Assembly (NCBI GenBank): GCA_934394595.1 | Contig: CAKRRX010000032.1 | Span: 1 to 24,361, forward strand | Source: an uncultured Blautia sp. | GTDB taxonomy: Bacteria > Bacillota > Clostridia > Lachnospirales > Lachnospiraceae | DNA: 24,361 bases | Direction: 5' to 3' | Part shown: in pieces, positions 1-6,835 of the stretch | Numbering within the stretch: the first letter of the stretch is position 1 | Layout: every line of letters begins with the position of its first letter | Notes under the pieces: model-generated | Told to the model about the DNA's origin: nothing | What the model saw: the letters and a program-made list of their open reading frames with translations, nothing else | The model's database searches: none | Position numbers and translations under genes: made by a program

Positions 1-575
1 ATATTTAAAACAGTATTATCATACCTCTTTTTGCGGAGAATTTCAACTAAATCTTTAAATTTATTATAATTAAATGTAGTCTGCGACACAATACACACCT
101 TTTTGCCCTTTGGCGGAACAAAATCAAGTGCATCCTGTTCTGTGCGGATCACCGTATATGGACCCATACACCAGCCACAGATTCCCACAACTTCCGGATG
201 ATCCGGATCTCCAATGATCACCACATGGGAGCCGGCCCTGCTCTCCTTTTCCACGATCCTGTGGATCTTCAGCACAAAGGGACAGGTCACATCCACATAG
301 GAAAGACCATATTCTTCCAGCCGGTCATAGACTTCCTTTCCTACACCATGGGAACGAATGACCACAGTACTGCCTTCCGGAAGTTTTTTCAGATCCTCTT
401 CAGAAGCAACCTGAACGCCTTTTTTTTCCAGGTCACTGACTACCTCTTCATTGTGGATAATGGGACCCAACGTATACAGTCTGCCCTGGCAGCTTTGGAT
501 CAATTCGTATACCTTGTCCACTGCACGCTGTACTCCGAAGCAAAAGCCTGCTGTCTTTGCAACCTTTACTTCCAT
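1..575 (-). CDS. ispH: 4-hydroxy-3-methylbut-2-enyl diphosphate reductase IspH (LytB), N-terminal part, cut by window edge
   Basis: The last enzyme of the MEP isoprenoid pathway: a 4Fe-4S protein that reduces HMBPP to IPP and DMAPP in the cytosol. About 191 residues are visible from the ATG at 573-575; there is no stop before position 1. The IspH signature is clear: MEVKVAKTAGFCFGV near the N-terminus with the first cluster Cys (C12), then LGPIIHNEEVV, RSHGVG, VDVTCPFV with a second cluster Cys, DHPEVVG and VSQTTFNYNKF. The third cluster Cys would lie beyond the window. It starts 3 nt after the cmk stop, so the two are co-transcribed. In many Clostridia, IspH in this position is fused to ribosomal protein S1; whether that holds here cannot be seen. 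The last roughly 90 bases look more AT-rich than the rest. Confidence 0.95.
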   Translation of the reverse strand, partial: MEVKVAKTAGFCFGVQRAVDKVYELIQSCQGRLYTLGPIIHNEEVVSDLEKKGVQVASEEDLKKLPEGSTVVIRSHGVGKEVYDRLEEYGLSYVDVTCPFVLKIHRIVEKESRAGSHVVIIGDPDHPEVVGICGWCMGPYTVIRTEQDALDFVPPKGKKVCIVSQTTFNYNKFKDLVEILRKKRYDNTVLN

Positions 576-578
576 GCT

Positions 579-1247
579 TTATTCCACCTTTTCTCTGTAT
601 ATTCCAAGGATAGTCTCCACCACTTCCTCAATATTCAGTTGGGAAGAGTCCACAAGGACAGCATCTTCTGCCTGACGAAGAGGAGAAATCTCCCTGGTCA
701 TATCCTGATGATCACGGATCTCAATATCTCTCTTGATTTTTTCCAGATCACAGGATTCCCCTTTTTTCAGGTATTCATCATATCTTCTCTTTGCTCTGGT
801 CTTAACGCTGGCAGTGAGATAAATTTTCACCTGAGCATCCGGAAGAACCACAGTTCCAATATCCCGGCCATCCATAACTACATCATTCTTTCTGGCCAGA
901 TTTCTCTGAAGATTGAGAAGATGTGCCCGAACTGCCGGATTAGCAGATGTCTTGGAAGCCATATTTCCAACCTCTTCTGTACGGATGTGCTGATTTACAT
1001 TTTCACCGTTTAGGATCACAACCTGCTCACCATTTTCATATCGGATGGAAACCTCAGCCTTTTCACAATTGTCTGCAACAGCCTGAGTATCCGTCCCTGC
1101 AATTTTATTATTTAACAGATAAAGCGCAACGGCACGGTACATAGCACCTGTATCTACGTAGATAAAGGACAGCTCCTTTGCCACTCTCTTTGCAATTGTG
1201 CTTTTTCCGGCTCCTGCCGGTCCGTCAATGGCAATGTTACATCCCAT
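579..1247 (-). CDS. cmk: (d)CMP kinase
   Basis: Phosphorylates CMP and dCMP with ATP in pyrimidine salvage and turnover. The chosen protein is 222 residues, normal for Cmk. It opens MGCNIAIDGPAGAGKST with the P-loop at residues 9-17. Further family marks are YVDTGAMYRAVA, VVMDGRDIGTVVLPDA, the lid-like stretch RAKRRYDEY and a C-terminal LVDSSQLNIEEVVE. The frame stays open to an ATG at 1295, but that start has no ribosome binding site. The ATG at 1245-1247 has GAGG a few bases upstream, with AGGAGG at 1261-1266 a little farther away, and fits the family N-terminus exactly. The gene sits between the flavoprotein gene and ispH, a common clostridial order. A good sigma-A-like promoter (1343-1371) lies in the end of the upstream gene. 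Confidence 0.95.
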   Translation of the reverse strand: MGCNIAIDGPAGAGKSTIAKRVAKELSFIYVDTGAMYRAVALYLLNNKIAGTDTQAVADNCEKAEVSIRYENGEQVVILNGENVNQHIRTEEVGNMASKTSANPAVRAHLLNLQRNLARKNDVVMDGRDIGTVVLPDAQVKIYLTASVKTRAKRRYDEYLKKGESCDLEKIKRDIEIRDHQDMTREISPLRQAEDAVLVDSSQLNIEEVVETILGIYREKVE

Positions 1248-1342
1248 TTTTCCTCTGTTACCTCCTGGTATCTTATTTGCTGCAATTATTTCCATAATCT
1301 TTTTCGAAAATGAACTTTGAAATCACAGCCTTACTTCTTACA

Positions 1343-1371
1343 TTTATAACAGATTTTTATTCATTTTTCAA
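1343..1371 (-). promoter_or_regulatory. sigma-A-type promoter for cmk-ispH
   Basis: Read on the minus strand, TTGAAA (1371-1366) is followed after 17 nt by TATAAA (1348-1343), preceded by TG-n (extended -10). The -35 box lies within the last codons of the flavoprotein gene. It leaves a leader of about 90 nt before the cmk ATG. Seen in sequence; activity is inferred. Confidence 0.65.
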
Positions 1372-2634
1372 TGCCATAGCTGCCAGATATGCGGTGGACC
1401 AGGCAATCTGAAGATTATATCCACCTGTCACAGCGTCCAGATCCAACACTTCTCCGATAAAATAAAGATTCTTTACTTTTCTGGACTCCATGGTACCTGG
1501 CTGGACATCTTTCACCGAAACACCACCTCGGGTAATCACAGCTTCCTTGTACTCTCCCATTCCATTGATAGTAAATGGAAAAGCTTTTATCAGTTCTTCA
1601 AAATGGACTCTTTCTTCCCTGGAAATATCGTGAATCTTTTTCTCAGGAGAAATCCCTCCGATTTCCAGCATCACCGGTGTCAAAGAAGAAGGGAAAAGCA
1701 CCCCGATCACATTTTTAAACTGCTTATTCTGTCCGGCTTCAAACTCCCGAAGAATTCTGGCATCCAGCTGTTCCATGGTAAGTGCCGGTTTCAGATCCAG
1801 ATATGCATTCAGCTCTCCATATTTTTTCAGCTGTTTTCCAATGTGGGCGCTGGCAGATAAGATCATGGGGCCTGTCACTCCAAAATGGGTAAACATCATT
1901 TCCCCAAAATCCCTGAAAAGTACCTTTTTTCCGGATTTTATGGTAAGCTCTGCATTTTTCAGGGAAAGCCCCTGAAGCCTTGGAATATAATCTTCCTTTG
2001 TGCGAAGAGGAACCAAAGACGGAGAAAGTTCTGTCACATTATGTCCAGTCTCCCTGGCAAAACGATAGCCATCGCCGGTAGATCCGGTAGACTGATATGA
2101 AAGTCCTCCGGTAGCTACAAGGACGTGATCACCCTCAAAAATTCTTCCATCTGACAGAGTTACACCGGTCGCCTTGCTGTGATATGCATTTTTCCCATTC
2201 TCCTCTGGATCCTCATAGGAATCCACATTCACTGCTTTCACTTCTGTATGAAGATGGATCCTGGCTCCTGCCTTTTTCAATTCCCGTTCCAGTCCGCGGA
2301 TAATATCAGAGGAATGATCAGACACAGGGAACACCCTGTTTCCCCTTTCTGTTTTCAGCGGTACCCCTGCCTCTTCAAAAAATGTCATCACATCCTGTGG
2401 TGTATAAGAATAAAAGGCACTGTACAGAAATTTGGGATTGGACATCACTGCTCCAAACAGTTCTTCTGTGTTACAGTTATTTGTAACATTGCATCTTCCT
2501 TTTCCTGTAATATATACTTTTTTTCCAAGCTTCTCATTTTTCTCCAGAATATGAACCTCATGTCCGGCTCTCGCCAGATAGACGCCAGCCATCATCCCGG
2601 CAGCTCCACCGCCTATGATCAATATTTTGCTCAT
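1357..2634 (-). CDS. NAD(P)/FAD-dependent oxidoreductase, HI0933/BaiN-like family
   Basis: A flavoprotein of 425 residues, typical for the HI0933 (YhiN/BaiN) family. The N-terminus has the dinucleotide-binding loop GGGAAG (residues 8-13) followed by an acidic residue at the end of the second strand (HILEKNEKLGKKV). The family-specific TGKGRCNVTN comes next, and the C-terminus carries the second FAD contact, FIGEVLDLDAVTGGYNLQ. BaiN of bile-acid-transforming clostridia belongs to this family, but HI0933-like proteins are widespread and mostly of unknown substrate, so no reaction is assigned. The start is the ATG at 2632-2634 with AAAGG about 8 nt upstream. It follows a strong terminator (2711-2753), so it begins a new transcription unit. 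No convincing promoter is visible in 2635-2710. The next genes are cmk and ispH, the usual neighbours in Lachnospiraceae. Confidence 0.9.
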   Translation of the reverse strand: MSKILIIGGGAAGMMAGVYLARAGHEVHILEKNEKLGKKVYITGKGRCNVTNNCNTEELFGAVMSNPKFLYSAFYSYTPQDVMTFFEEAGVPLKTERGNRVFPVSDHSSDIIRGLERELKKAGARIHLHTEVKAVNVDSYEDPEENGKNAYHSKATGVTLSDGRIFEGDHVLVATGGLSYQSTGSTGDGYRFARETGHNVTELSPSLVPLRTKEDYIPRLQGLSLKNAELTIKSGKKVLFRDFGEMMFTHFGVTGPMILSASAHIGKQLKKYGELNAYLDLKPALTMEQLDARILREFEAGQNKQFKNVIGVLFPSSLTPVMLEIGGISPEKKIHDISREERVHFEELIKAFPFTINGMGEYKEAVITRGGVSVKDVQPGTMESRKVKNLYFIGEVLDLDAVTGGYNLQIAWSTAYLAAMALKNE

Positions 2635-2710
2635 TCATACGCCTTTCAGAAATCTGTTATCCTTACCATTTCCAATTTATGGAATTTCAAACAGATTTAC
2701 GTTTATTTTT

Positions 2711-2753
2711 CAAAAAGACACGTGCAAATCTTTCCTCTGCACGTGCCTTTTTG
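2711..2753 (-). terminator. Rho-independent terminator after oadA
   Basis: A 16-bp inverted repeat with one mismatch: CAAAAAGACACGTGCA (2711-2726) and TGCACGTGCCTTTTTG (2738-2753), with an 11-nt loop. On the minus strand the stem runs into CTTTTTGA, giving a U-tract. The arms are A/T-symmetric, so it could act in both directions. It lies about 55 nt past the oadA stop and ends the decarboxylase operon. Confidence 0.85.
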
Positions 2754-2757
2754 TCTA

Positions 2758-2790
2758 TTACCAGCTACGCAAACTTCGCGTTGCTGGTAA
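2758..2790 (-). other. Stable hairpin upstream of the terminator, without U-tract
   Basis: TTACCAGCTACGC (2758-2770) pairs with GCGTTGCTGGTAA (2778-2790), 13-bp arms with one mismatch and a 7-nt loop. It sits between the oadA stop (2806) and the terminator hairpin (2711-2753). With no T-run after it, it is not itself an intrinsic terminator; a 3'-end stability or processing element is possible. Confidence 0.6.
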
Positions 2791-2805
2791 ATTATTCATC
2801 TCTGA

Positions 2806-4218
2806 TTATACCGGATATGCTCCGTTTTTTGTATCAGCAGCAGTCTCATCTATCTTTGTCTGCTGAGCCTGACGATACTTGAAGAAATCAGTAGCTACCT
2901 GTGGGAACAGTGCATAGGACAATACATCCTCATCCTGCTCTTTGTACTGAGCCATCTCACCCTCAAGCTTATCCAGCTCATTGTCAAGAAGATCTGCCGG
3001 ACGGCATGTGATCGGCTGTGTATCGCCAATACACTTCTTCTGAACTTCCGGATTAAACGGTTTTGCTGTTGCACCATATTTTCCGCTGAGAACATCTTTT
3101 GTCTCTTTGGTAACCATCTTATATCTCTCGCCCATGAGAACATTGAATACAGCCTGTGTACCAACGATCTGAGAAGATGGAGTAACAAGTGGCGGCTCAC
3201 CAAGGTCTTTACGAACACGTGGAACCTCTTCCAGAACATCATAGAATTTATCTTCTGCATGCTGCTCTTTCAGCTGGGAAGTAAGGTTGGATAACATACC
3301 GCCTGGTACCTGATACAGAAGAGTCTTGATGTTTACGCCAAGGTTCTTCGGATTCAGAAGGCCGCTCTCAAGAGCCTCATCACGCATTGGACGGAAGTAG
3401 TCTGCGATTTCAGCAAGAAGCTGCTGGTCAAATCCGGTATCGTATGGAGTACCCTTGAAGGTCTCAACCATAACCTCTGTTGCAGGCTGTGAAGTACCAA
3501 GTGCAAATGGAGACATTGCAGTATCAATGATATCAACACCAGCTTCAACAGCTTTCAGATAAGTCATGGAAGCCACACCTGATGTGTAATGTGTATGAAG
3601 ATCAATCGGAATCTTAACAGTCTCTTTTAATGCTGTAACAAGCTCTGTTGCCTTATATGGAAGAAGAAGTCCTGCCATATCCTTGATACAGATGGAATCT
3701 GCACCCATTTCCTCGATACGCTTTGCAATGCTTGTCCAATACTCAAGAGTATAAGCATCACCCAGTGTATAAGAAAGAGCAACCTGTGCATGTCCATGCT
3801 CTTTGTTTGCAGCATGTACAGCAGTCTGAAGGTTACGAAGGTCATTCATACAGTCAAAGATACGGATGATATCAATACCATTTGCCAGAGATTTCTGAAC
3901 AAAATACTCAACAACATCATCTGCATATGGACGATATCCAAGAATATTCTGGCCACGGAAAAGCATCTGCAGCTTTGTGTTCTTGAATCCGTCACGTAAT
4001 TTACGAAGTCTTTCCCACGGATCCTCATGAAGGAAACGAAGGCTGGCATCAAAAGTAGCTCCACCCCAGCACTCTACTGCATGGTAGCCTACTTTATCCA
4101 GTTTATCAACGATTGGAAGCATCTGCTCTGTTGTCATACGGGTTGCAATCAGGGACTGATGTGCATCACGCAGAATGGTTTCCACAATTTTAACAGGTTT
4201 TTTTTCAATTTCTGCCAT
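2806..4218 (-). CDS. oadA: Oxaloacetate decarboxylase alpha / transcarboxylase 5S-like carboxyltransferase, no biotin domain
   Basis: Moves a carboxyl group between oxaloacetate/pyruvate and carboxybiotin. The protein is 470 residues: a TIM-barrel carboxyltransferase domain (about 1-300) plus the conserved PYC/OADA domain, ending without the biotinyl domain that full OadA proteins (about 590 residues) carry. Active-site residues of the family are present: D18 in ETILRDAHQS, K179 in SICIKDMAG (the carbamylated Lys) and H208/H210 in DLHTHYTSG. The biotin carrier is supplied by the separate gene at 5688-6056. The start is the ATG at 4216-4218 with AAGGAG upstream; the open frame extends to 4404, but that part translates the hairpin element and should be ignored. 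This layout matches the 5S subunit of propionibacterial transcarboxylase as well as clostridial pyruvate carboxylase subunit B. Last gene of the operon, followed by a terminator. Confidence 0.92.
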   Translation of the reverse strand: MAEIEKKPVKIVETILRDAHQSLIATRMTTEQMLPIVDKLDKVGYHAVECWGGATFDASLRFLHEDPWERLRKLRDGFKNTKLQMLFRGQNILGYRPYADDVVEYFVQKSLANGIDIIRIFDCMNDLRNLQTAVHAANKEHGHAQVALSYTLGDAYTLEYWTSIAKRIEEMGADSICIKDMAGLLLPYKATELVTALKETVKIPIDLHTHYTSGVASMTYLKAVEAGVDIIDTAMSPFALGTSQPATEVMVETFKGTPYDTGFDQQLLAEIADYFRPMRDEALESGLLNPKNLGVNIKTLLYQVPGGMLSNLTSQLKEQHAEDKFYDVLEEVPRVRKDLGEPPLVTPSSQIVGTQAVFNVLMGERYKMVTKETKDVLSGKYGATAKPFNPEVQKKCIGDTQPITCRPADLLDNELDKLEGEMAQYKEQDEDVLSYALFPQVATDFFKYRQAQQTKIDETAADTKNGAYPV

Positions 4219-4249
4219 AATTGTTCTCCTTATATTTTTATAATGAAGT

Positions 4250-4522
4250 GATATCAGGGGCAAAAGGTCAAAAAGCTGTTCATGCTTGCATGATAAAGCT
4301 TTTGAACTTGGGCCCCGCCGAACATGAGGAAGTAGCGATTTACACAGTAAATCAGCGGATTCCGAATGTTCGAGAATTGCGGGAGCAGCTTCGCTGCGAA
4401 GCAATTCGTGGATATCAAGTTAGGGGCAAAATACCTTTGACCCTAACCTCATGAAGTTTCAAGGTCGAACAGCCTTATGGTGCAAGCACGAACGGCTTTT
4501 CGACTTTGGAGCCCTGACATTA
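4250..4522. repeat. Hairpin-rich, MITE/REP-like intergenic element between oadB and oadA
   Basis: This non-coding stretch is packed with inverted repeats. Two related hairpins share the plan AAGGTC..AGC....GCTTTT..AC and point the same way: one at about 4257-4315 (GGGGC/GCCCC outer stem, CATGC/GCATG inner stem) and one at about 4459-4516 (GTCGAA/TTCGAC outer, GTGC/GCAC inner). Between them are CGAACAT/ATGTTCG (4319-4325, 4366-4372) enclosing GATTTAC-ACA-GTAAATC (4337-4353), GAATTGC/GCAATTC (4374-4380, 4401-4407) around GCTTCGC-T-GCGAAGC, and GTTAGGG/CCCTAAC (4419-4447). GATATCA occurs at 4250-4256 and again at 4411-4417, each followed by GGGGCAAAA, suggesting a unit of about 161 bp repeated in part. 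The ends are loosely inverted: TGATA..TCAGGGGC against TGATAATGTCAGGGC on the other strand. No protein is credible here. Mobile origin is inferred. Confidence 0.65.
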
Positions 4523-5671
4523 TCAGATTCCGTAAATAGCCATAAATGCACCGGCAGCTACTGCTGTACCGATAACACCGGCAACGTTTGGTCCCATTGC
4601 ATGCATCAGAAGGAAGTTGGTAGGATCGGCCTCAGCACCAACCTTCTGGGATACACGGGCTGCCATAGGTACCGCTGATACACCGGCGGAACCAATAAGC
4701 GGATTGATCTTGCCATGAGTGAGTTTGCACATAATCTTTCCAAGCATAACGCCGCCGAAAGTACCGCATGCAAATGCCACAAGACCTAATACAACGATCT
4801 TCAGAGTATCTGCATTTAAGAATGCCTCAGCACTTGTAGATGCACCAACGGAAGTACCAAGAAGGATTACGACGATGTACATAAGTGCATTGGAAGCGGT
4901 CTCTGTAAGCTGTTTTACAACGCCGCACTCTCTGAACAGGTTACCAAGCATCAGCATACCAACCAGAGGAGCAGTTGTAGGCAGGATCATGCAGACAACG
5001 ATTGTGATCACGATTGGGAAAAGGATCTTCTCAAATTTGGATACAGGACGAAGCTGCTCCATCTTGATCTTACGCTCTTCCTCAGTTGTAAACAGCTTCA
5101 TGATCGGAGGCTGAATGATCGGAACCAGTGACATGTAAGAATATGCAGCCACAGCGATAGGTCCCATCAGGGCACTCTGACCAAGCTTACCTGCAAGGAA
5201 AATGGAGGTCGGGCCGTCAGCACCACCGATAATGGAGATTGCTGCTGCTGCCTTACCATTAAATCCAAGGAAGATTGCAAGGAAGTAAGCCATGTAAATA
5301 CCAAGCTGTGCTGCAGCACCCATCAGGAAGCTCTTCGGGTTTGCGATCAGCGGACCAAAGTCTGTCATGGCACCTACACCCATGAAGATCAGAGATGGAA
5401 GGATACTCCACTCATCCAGAATGTAGAAATAATGAAGAAGACCACCAACACCATTGGACATGTCTTCCGGATTCGCCATAATGTCCGGATAAATATTAAC
5501 AAGAAGCATACCAAATGCAATGGGAACAAGCAGAAGCGGCTCAAATCCCTTTGCAATGGCAAGATATAAGAATACACAAGCAACCGCGATCATCAGGTAG
5601 TTACCCCATGTCAGGTTAAAGAATGCAGTCTGATGGATCAGGTTGGACAAAGTGTCTGCTACGTAAGACAT
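4523..5671 (-). CDS. oadB: Na+-translocating decarboxylase beta subunit
   Basis: The membrane subunit that decarboxylates carboxybiotin and couples this to Na+ export (OadB/GcdB/MmdB family). It has 382 residues, the usual length, and is strongly hydrophobic with many membrane segments. Family motifs include LPSLIFMGVGAMTDFGPLIANP (about 91-112), the pore-region IIGGADGPTSIF with the conserved Asp at 152, and the C-terminal SAGVSAVPMAARV and FLLMHAMGPNVAGVIG. The ATG at 5671 has GGGAGG upstream and starts 16 nt after the biotin-carrier stop. A TGA TAA double stop is followed at once by the hairpin element at 4250-4522, so the distance to oadA is unusually long for this operon. Confidence 0.95.
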   Translation of the reverse strand: MSYVADTLSNLIHQTAFFNLTWGNYLMIAVACVFLYLAIAKGFEPLLLVPIAFGMLLVNIYPDIMANPEDMSNGVGGLLHYFYILDEWSILPSLIFMGVGAMTDFGPLIANPKSFLMGAAAQLGIYMAYFLAIFLGFNGKAAAAISIIGGADGPTSIFLAGKLGQSALMGPIAVAAYSYMSLVPIIQPPIMKLFTTEEERKIKMEQLRPVSKFEKILFPIVITIVVCMILPTTAPLVGMLMLGNLFRECGVVKQLTETASNALMYIVVILLGTSVGASTSAEAFLNADTLKIVVLGLVAFACGTFGGVMLGKIMCKLTHGKINPLIGSAGVSAVPMAARVSQKVGAEADPTNFLLMHAMGPNVAGVIGTAVAAGAFMAIYGI

Positions 5672-5687
5672 CCTATTACCTCCCGAC

Positions 5688-6056
5688 TTAGTTCATTGTT
5701 GCCAGGGTATCTCCATTTTCTACAGAGGCACCTTCTGCAACATCAATGCTTGCAACGGTTCCATCCTGAGGAGCTACTACCGGGATCTCCATCTTCATGG
5801 ATTCCAGGATGACAATGCTGTCACCAGCTTTTACAGCCTGGCCAACGCTTGCTACGACTTTCAGAACCTTTCCAGGTACGGAAGCTGCAACTTTTACAGA
5901 GCCTGCTCCGGCTGCTGCTTTCGGTGCTGCCTTTGGTGCAGGTGCTGCCTTAGGAGCTGCTGCAGGTCTTGCTGCTACTGGTGCACAAACGCTTCCAGTC
6001 TCTTCAACTGTTACTTCATATGCTGTTCCGTTAACGGTAATTGTATAACTTTTCAT
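5688..6056 (-). CDS. Biotin carboxyl carrier protein of the decarboxylase/transcarboxylase
   Basis: A free-standing biotinyl carrier of 122 residues that shuttles CO2 between the carboxyltransferases and OadB. Residues 1-20 form a short N-terminal piece (MKSYTITVNGTAYEVTVEET), residues about 25-52 an Ala/Pro/Lys-rich flexible linker, and residues about 53-122 the biotinyl domain. The biotin attachment motif is ESMKME with the acceptor Lys at 88, about 34 residues from the C-terminus as expected. The size and layout match the 1.3S subunit of transcarboxylase and the MmdC/GcdC carriers. A strong AGGAGG precedes the ATG; the gaps to the genes on either side are under 20 nt. The linker's Ala/Pro codons explain the local GC rise. 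Confidence 0.95.
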   Translation of the reverse strand: MKSYTITVNGTAYEVTVEETGSVCAPVAARPAAAPKAAPAPKAAPKAAAGAGSVKVAASVPGKVLKVVASVGQAVKAGDSIVILESMKMEIPVVAPQDGTVASIDVAEGASVENGDTLATMN

Positions 6057-6074
6057 TTTAGGATCCTCCTGTAC

Positions 6075-6821
6075 TTATCTTGTTTTACGATTGATTTTGC
6101 GGATGGATCGAACAACAAATCCATCAGTAGTGGTTCCCTCAGCTGCTGCAATAGCTGCTGCGATAACCGCGATCAGTTCTGTATCATCAGCTGCTTCCTG
6201 TACTTCCACCGGTGCTGCCACTGGAGCCGGTGCAGGTGCTGCTGCCTGAGCCTTTTTCTTAGCTTCCGGGTTCGGAATGAATCTGAACAGAGAAATCAGG
6301 AAACTCAGGAAAATAAGAACGATGAACACAATGGAAATACCCATAATGGTATTCATAACAGCCTGTCTCAGTGTTTCTGCCTTGGACAGCGGAAATTCCG
6401 GCTCAACAGTAAGTTCTGTAGGAGAAAGTGTGCTGCCATCAAGTTTGTAGATGAACTTAACCTCGGCTTTTTCAAAGCTTGCAGGTACTGTAACATTATA
6501 GCCGTCTCCGGATTTTTCAAATGTGATATCACCTGTTCTCTCTTTGAGAGTGCCAAGACTGTCTTTAACATCCTTCCAGGCTGTTACTGCCTGAAGTGTA
6601 AAATCATTGCCAGGCTGACTGAGATAATTTTCAATATCTTCATCGCCAAGGCTAATGATGGTATCTGTAACAGTTCCCAGCTGGCTTGTTATCATCTGCT
6701 TTGTACTTTCATCCACTTCGCTGTCTGAAGCCCAGACTGCGGATACATTAGATAACATCAGAACAGCGATCATCAAAAGCGCTGTGAGGACAGAAGATAC
6801 TCTTTTCGAAATCTGTTTCAT
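6075..6821 (-). CDS. OadG-like membrane subunit with exported N-terminal domain
   Basis: A 248-residue protein that probably anchors and assembles the soluble subunits on OadB. It opens with a signal peptide (basic MKQISKR, hydrophobic core, likely cleavage after VWA), then an exported domain of about 120 residues, one membrane span (around 157-180, with SIVFIVLIFLSFLISLF), and a cytosolic tail: an Ala/Pro-rich linker, then a short region (TELIAVIAAAIAAAEG.. GFVVRSIRKI) that resembles the end of OadG/MmdD proteins. Ordinary OadG is about 80-100 residues with a short outside part, so the N-terminal extension is notable. The frame is open to a GTG at 6830, but the GAGGTGGAG ribosome binding site fits the ATG at 6819-6821. 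It lies between the carboxyltransferase and the carrier gene. Confidence 0.8.
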   Translation of the reverse strand: MKQISKRVSSVLTALLMIAVLMLSNVSAVWASDSEVDESTKQMITSQLGTVTDTIISLGDEDIENYLSQPGNDFTLQAVTAWKDVKDSLGTLKERTGDITFEKSGDGYNVTVPASFEKAEVKFIYKLDGSTLSPTELTVEPEFPLSKAETLRQAVMNTIMGISIVFIVLIFLSFLISLFRFIPNPEAKKKAQAAAPAPAPVAAPVEVQEAADDTELIAVIAAAIAAAEGTTTDGFVVRSIRKINRKTR

Positions 6822-6835
6822 ATGCTCCACCTCGC

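Noticed and set aside
1248..1295. Earlier start for cmk
   Set aside because: No Shine-Dalgarno upstream of 1295, and the extra 16 residues are not part of the Cmk fold.
1357..2634. Assigning the flavoprotein as a bile-acid dehydroxylation enzyme (BaiN)
   Set aside because: The family is widespread, and no other bai genes are in the window; sequence alone does not support the specific role.
4219..4404. N-terminal extension of oadA by 62 residues
   Set aside because: The extension translates the hairpin element, has no family similarity, and the ATG at 4218 has a good AAGGAG site.
4250..4522. CRISPR array or riboswitch in the hairpin-rich gap
   Set aside because: Repeats are palindromic and not evenly spaced, with no unique spacers; no known aptamer core is recognised.
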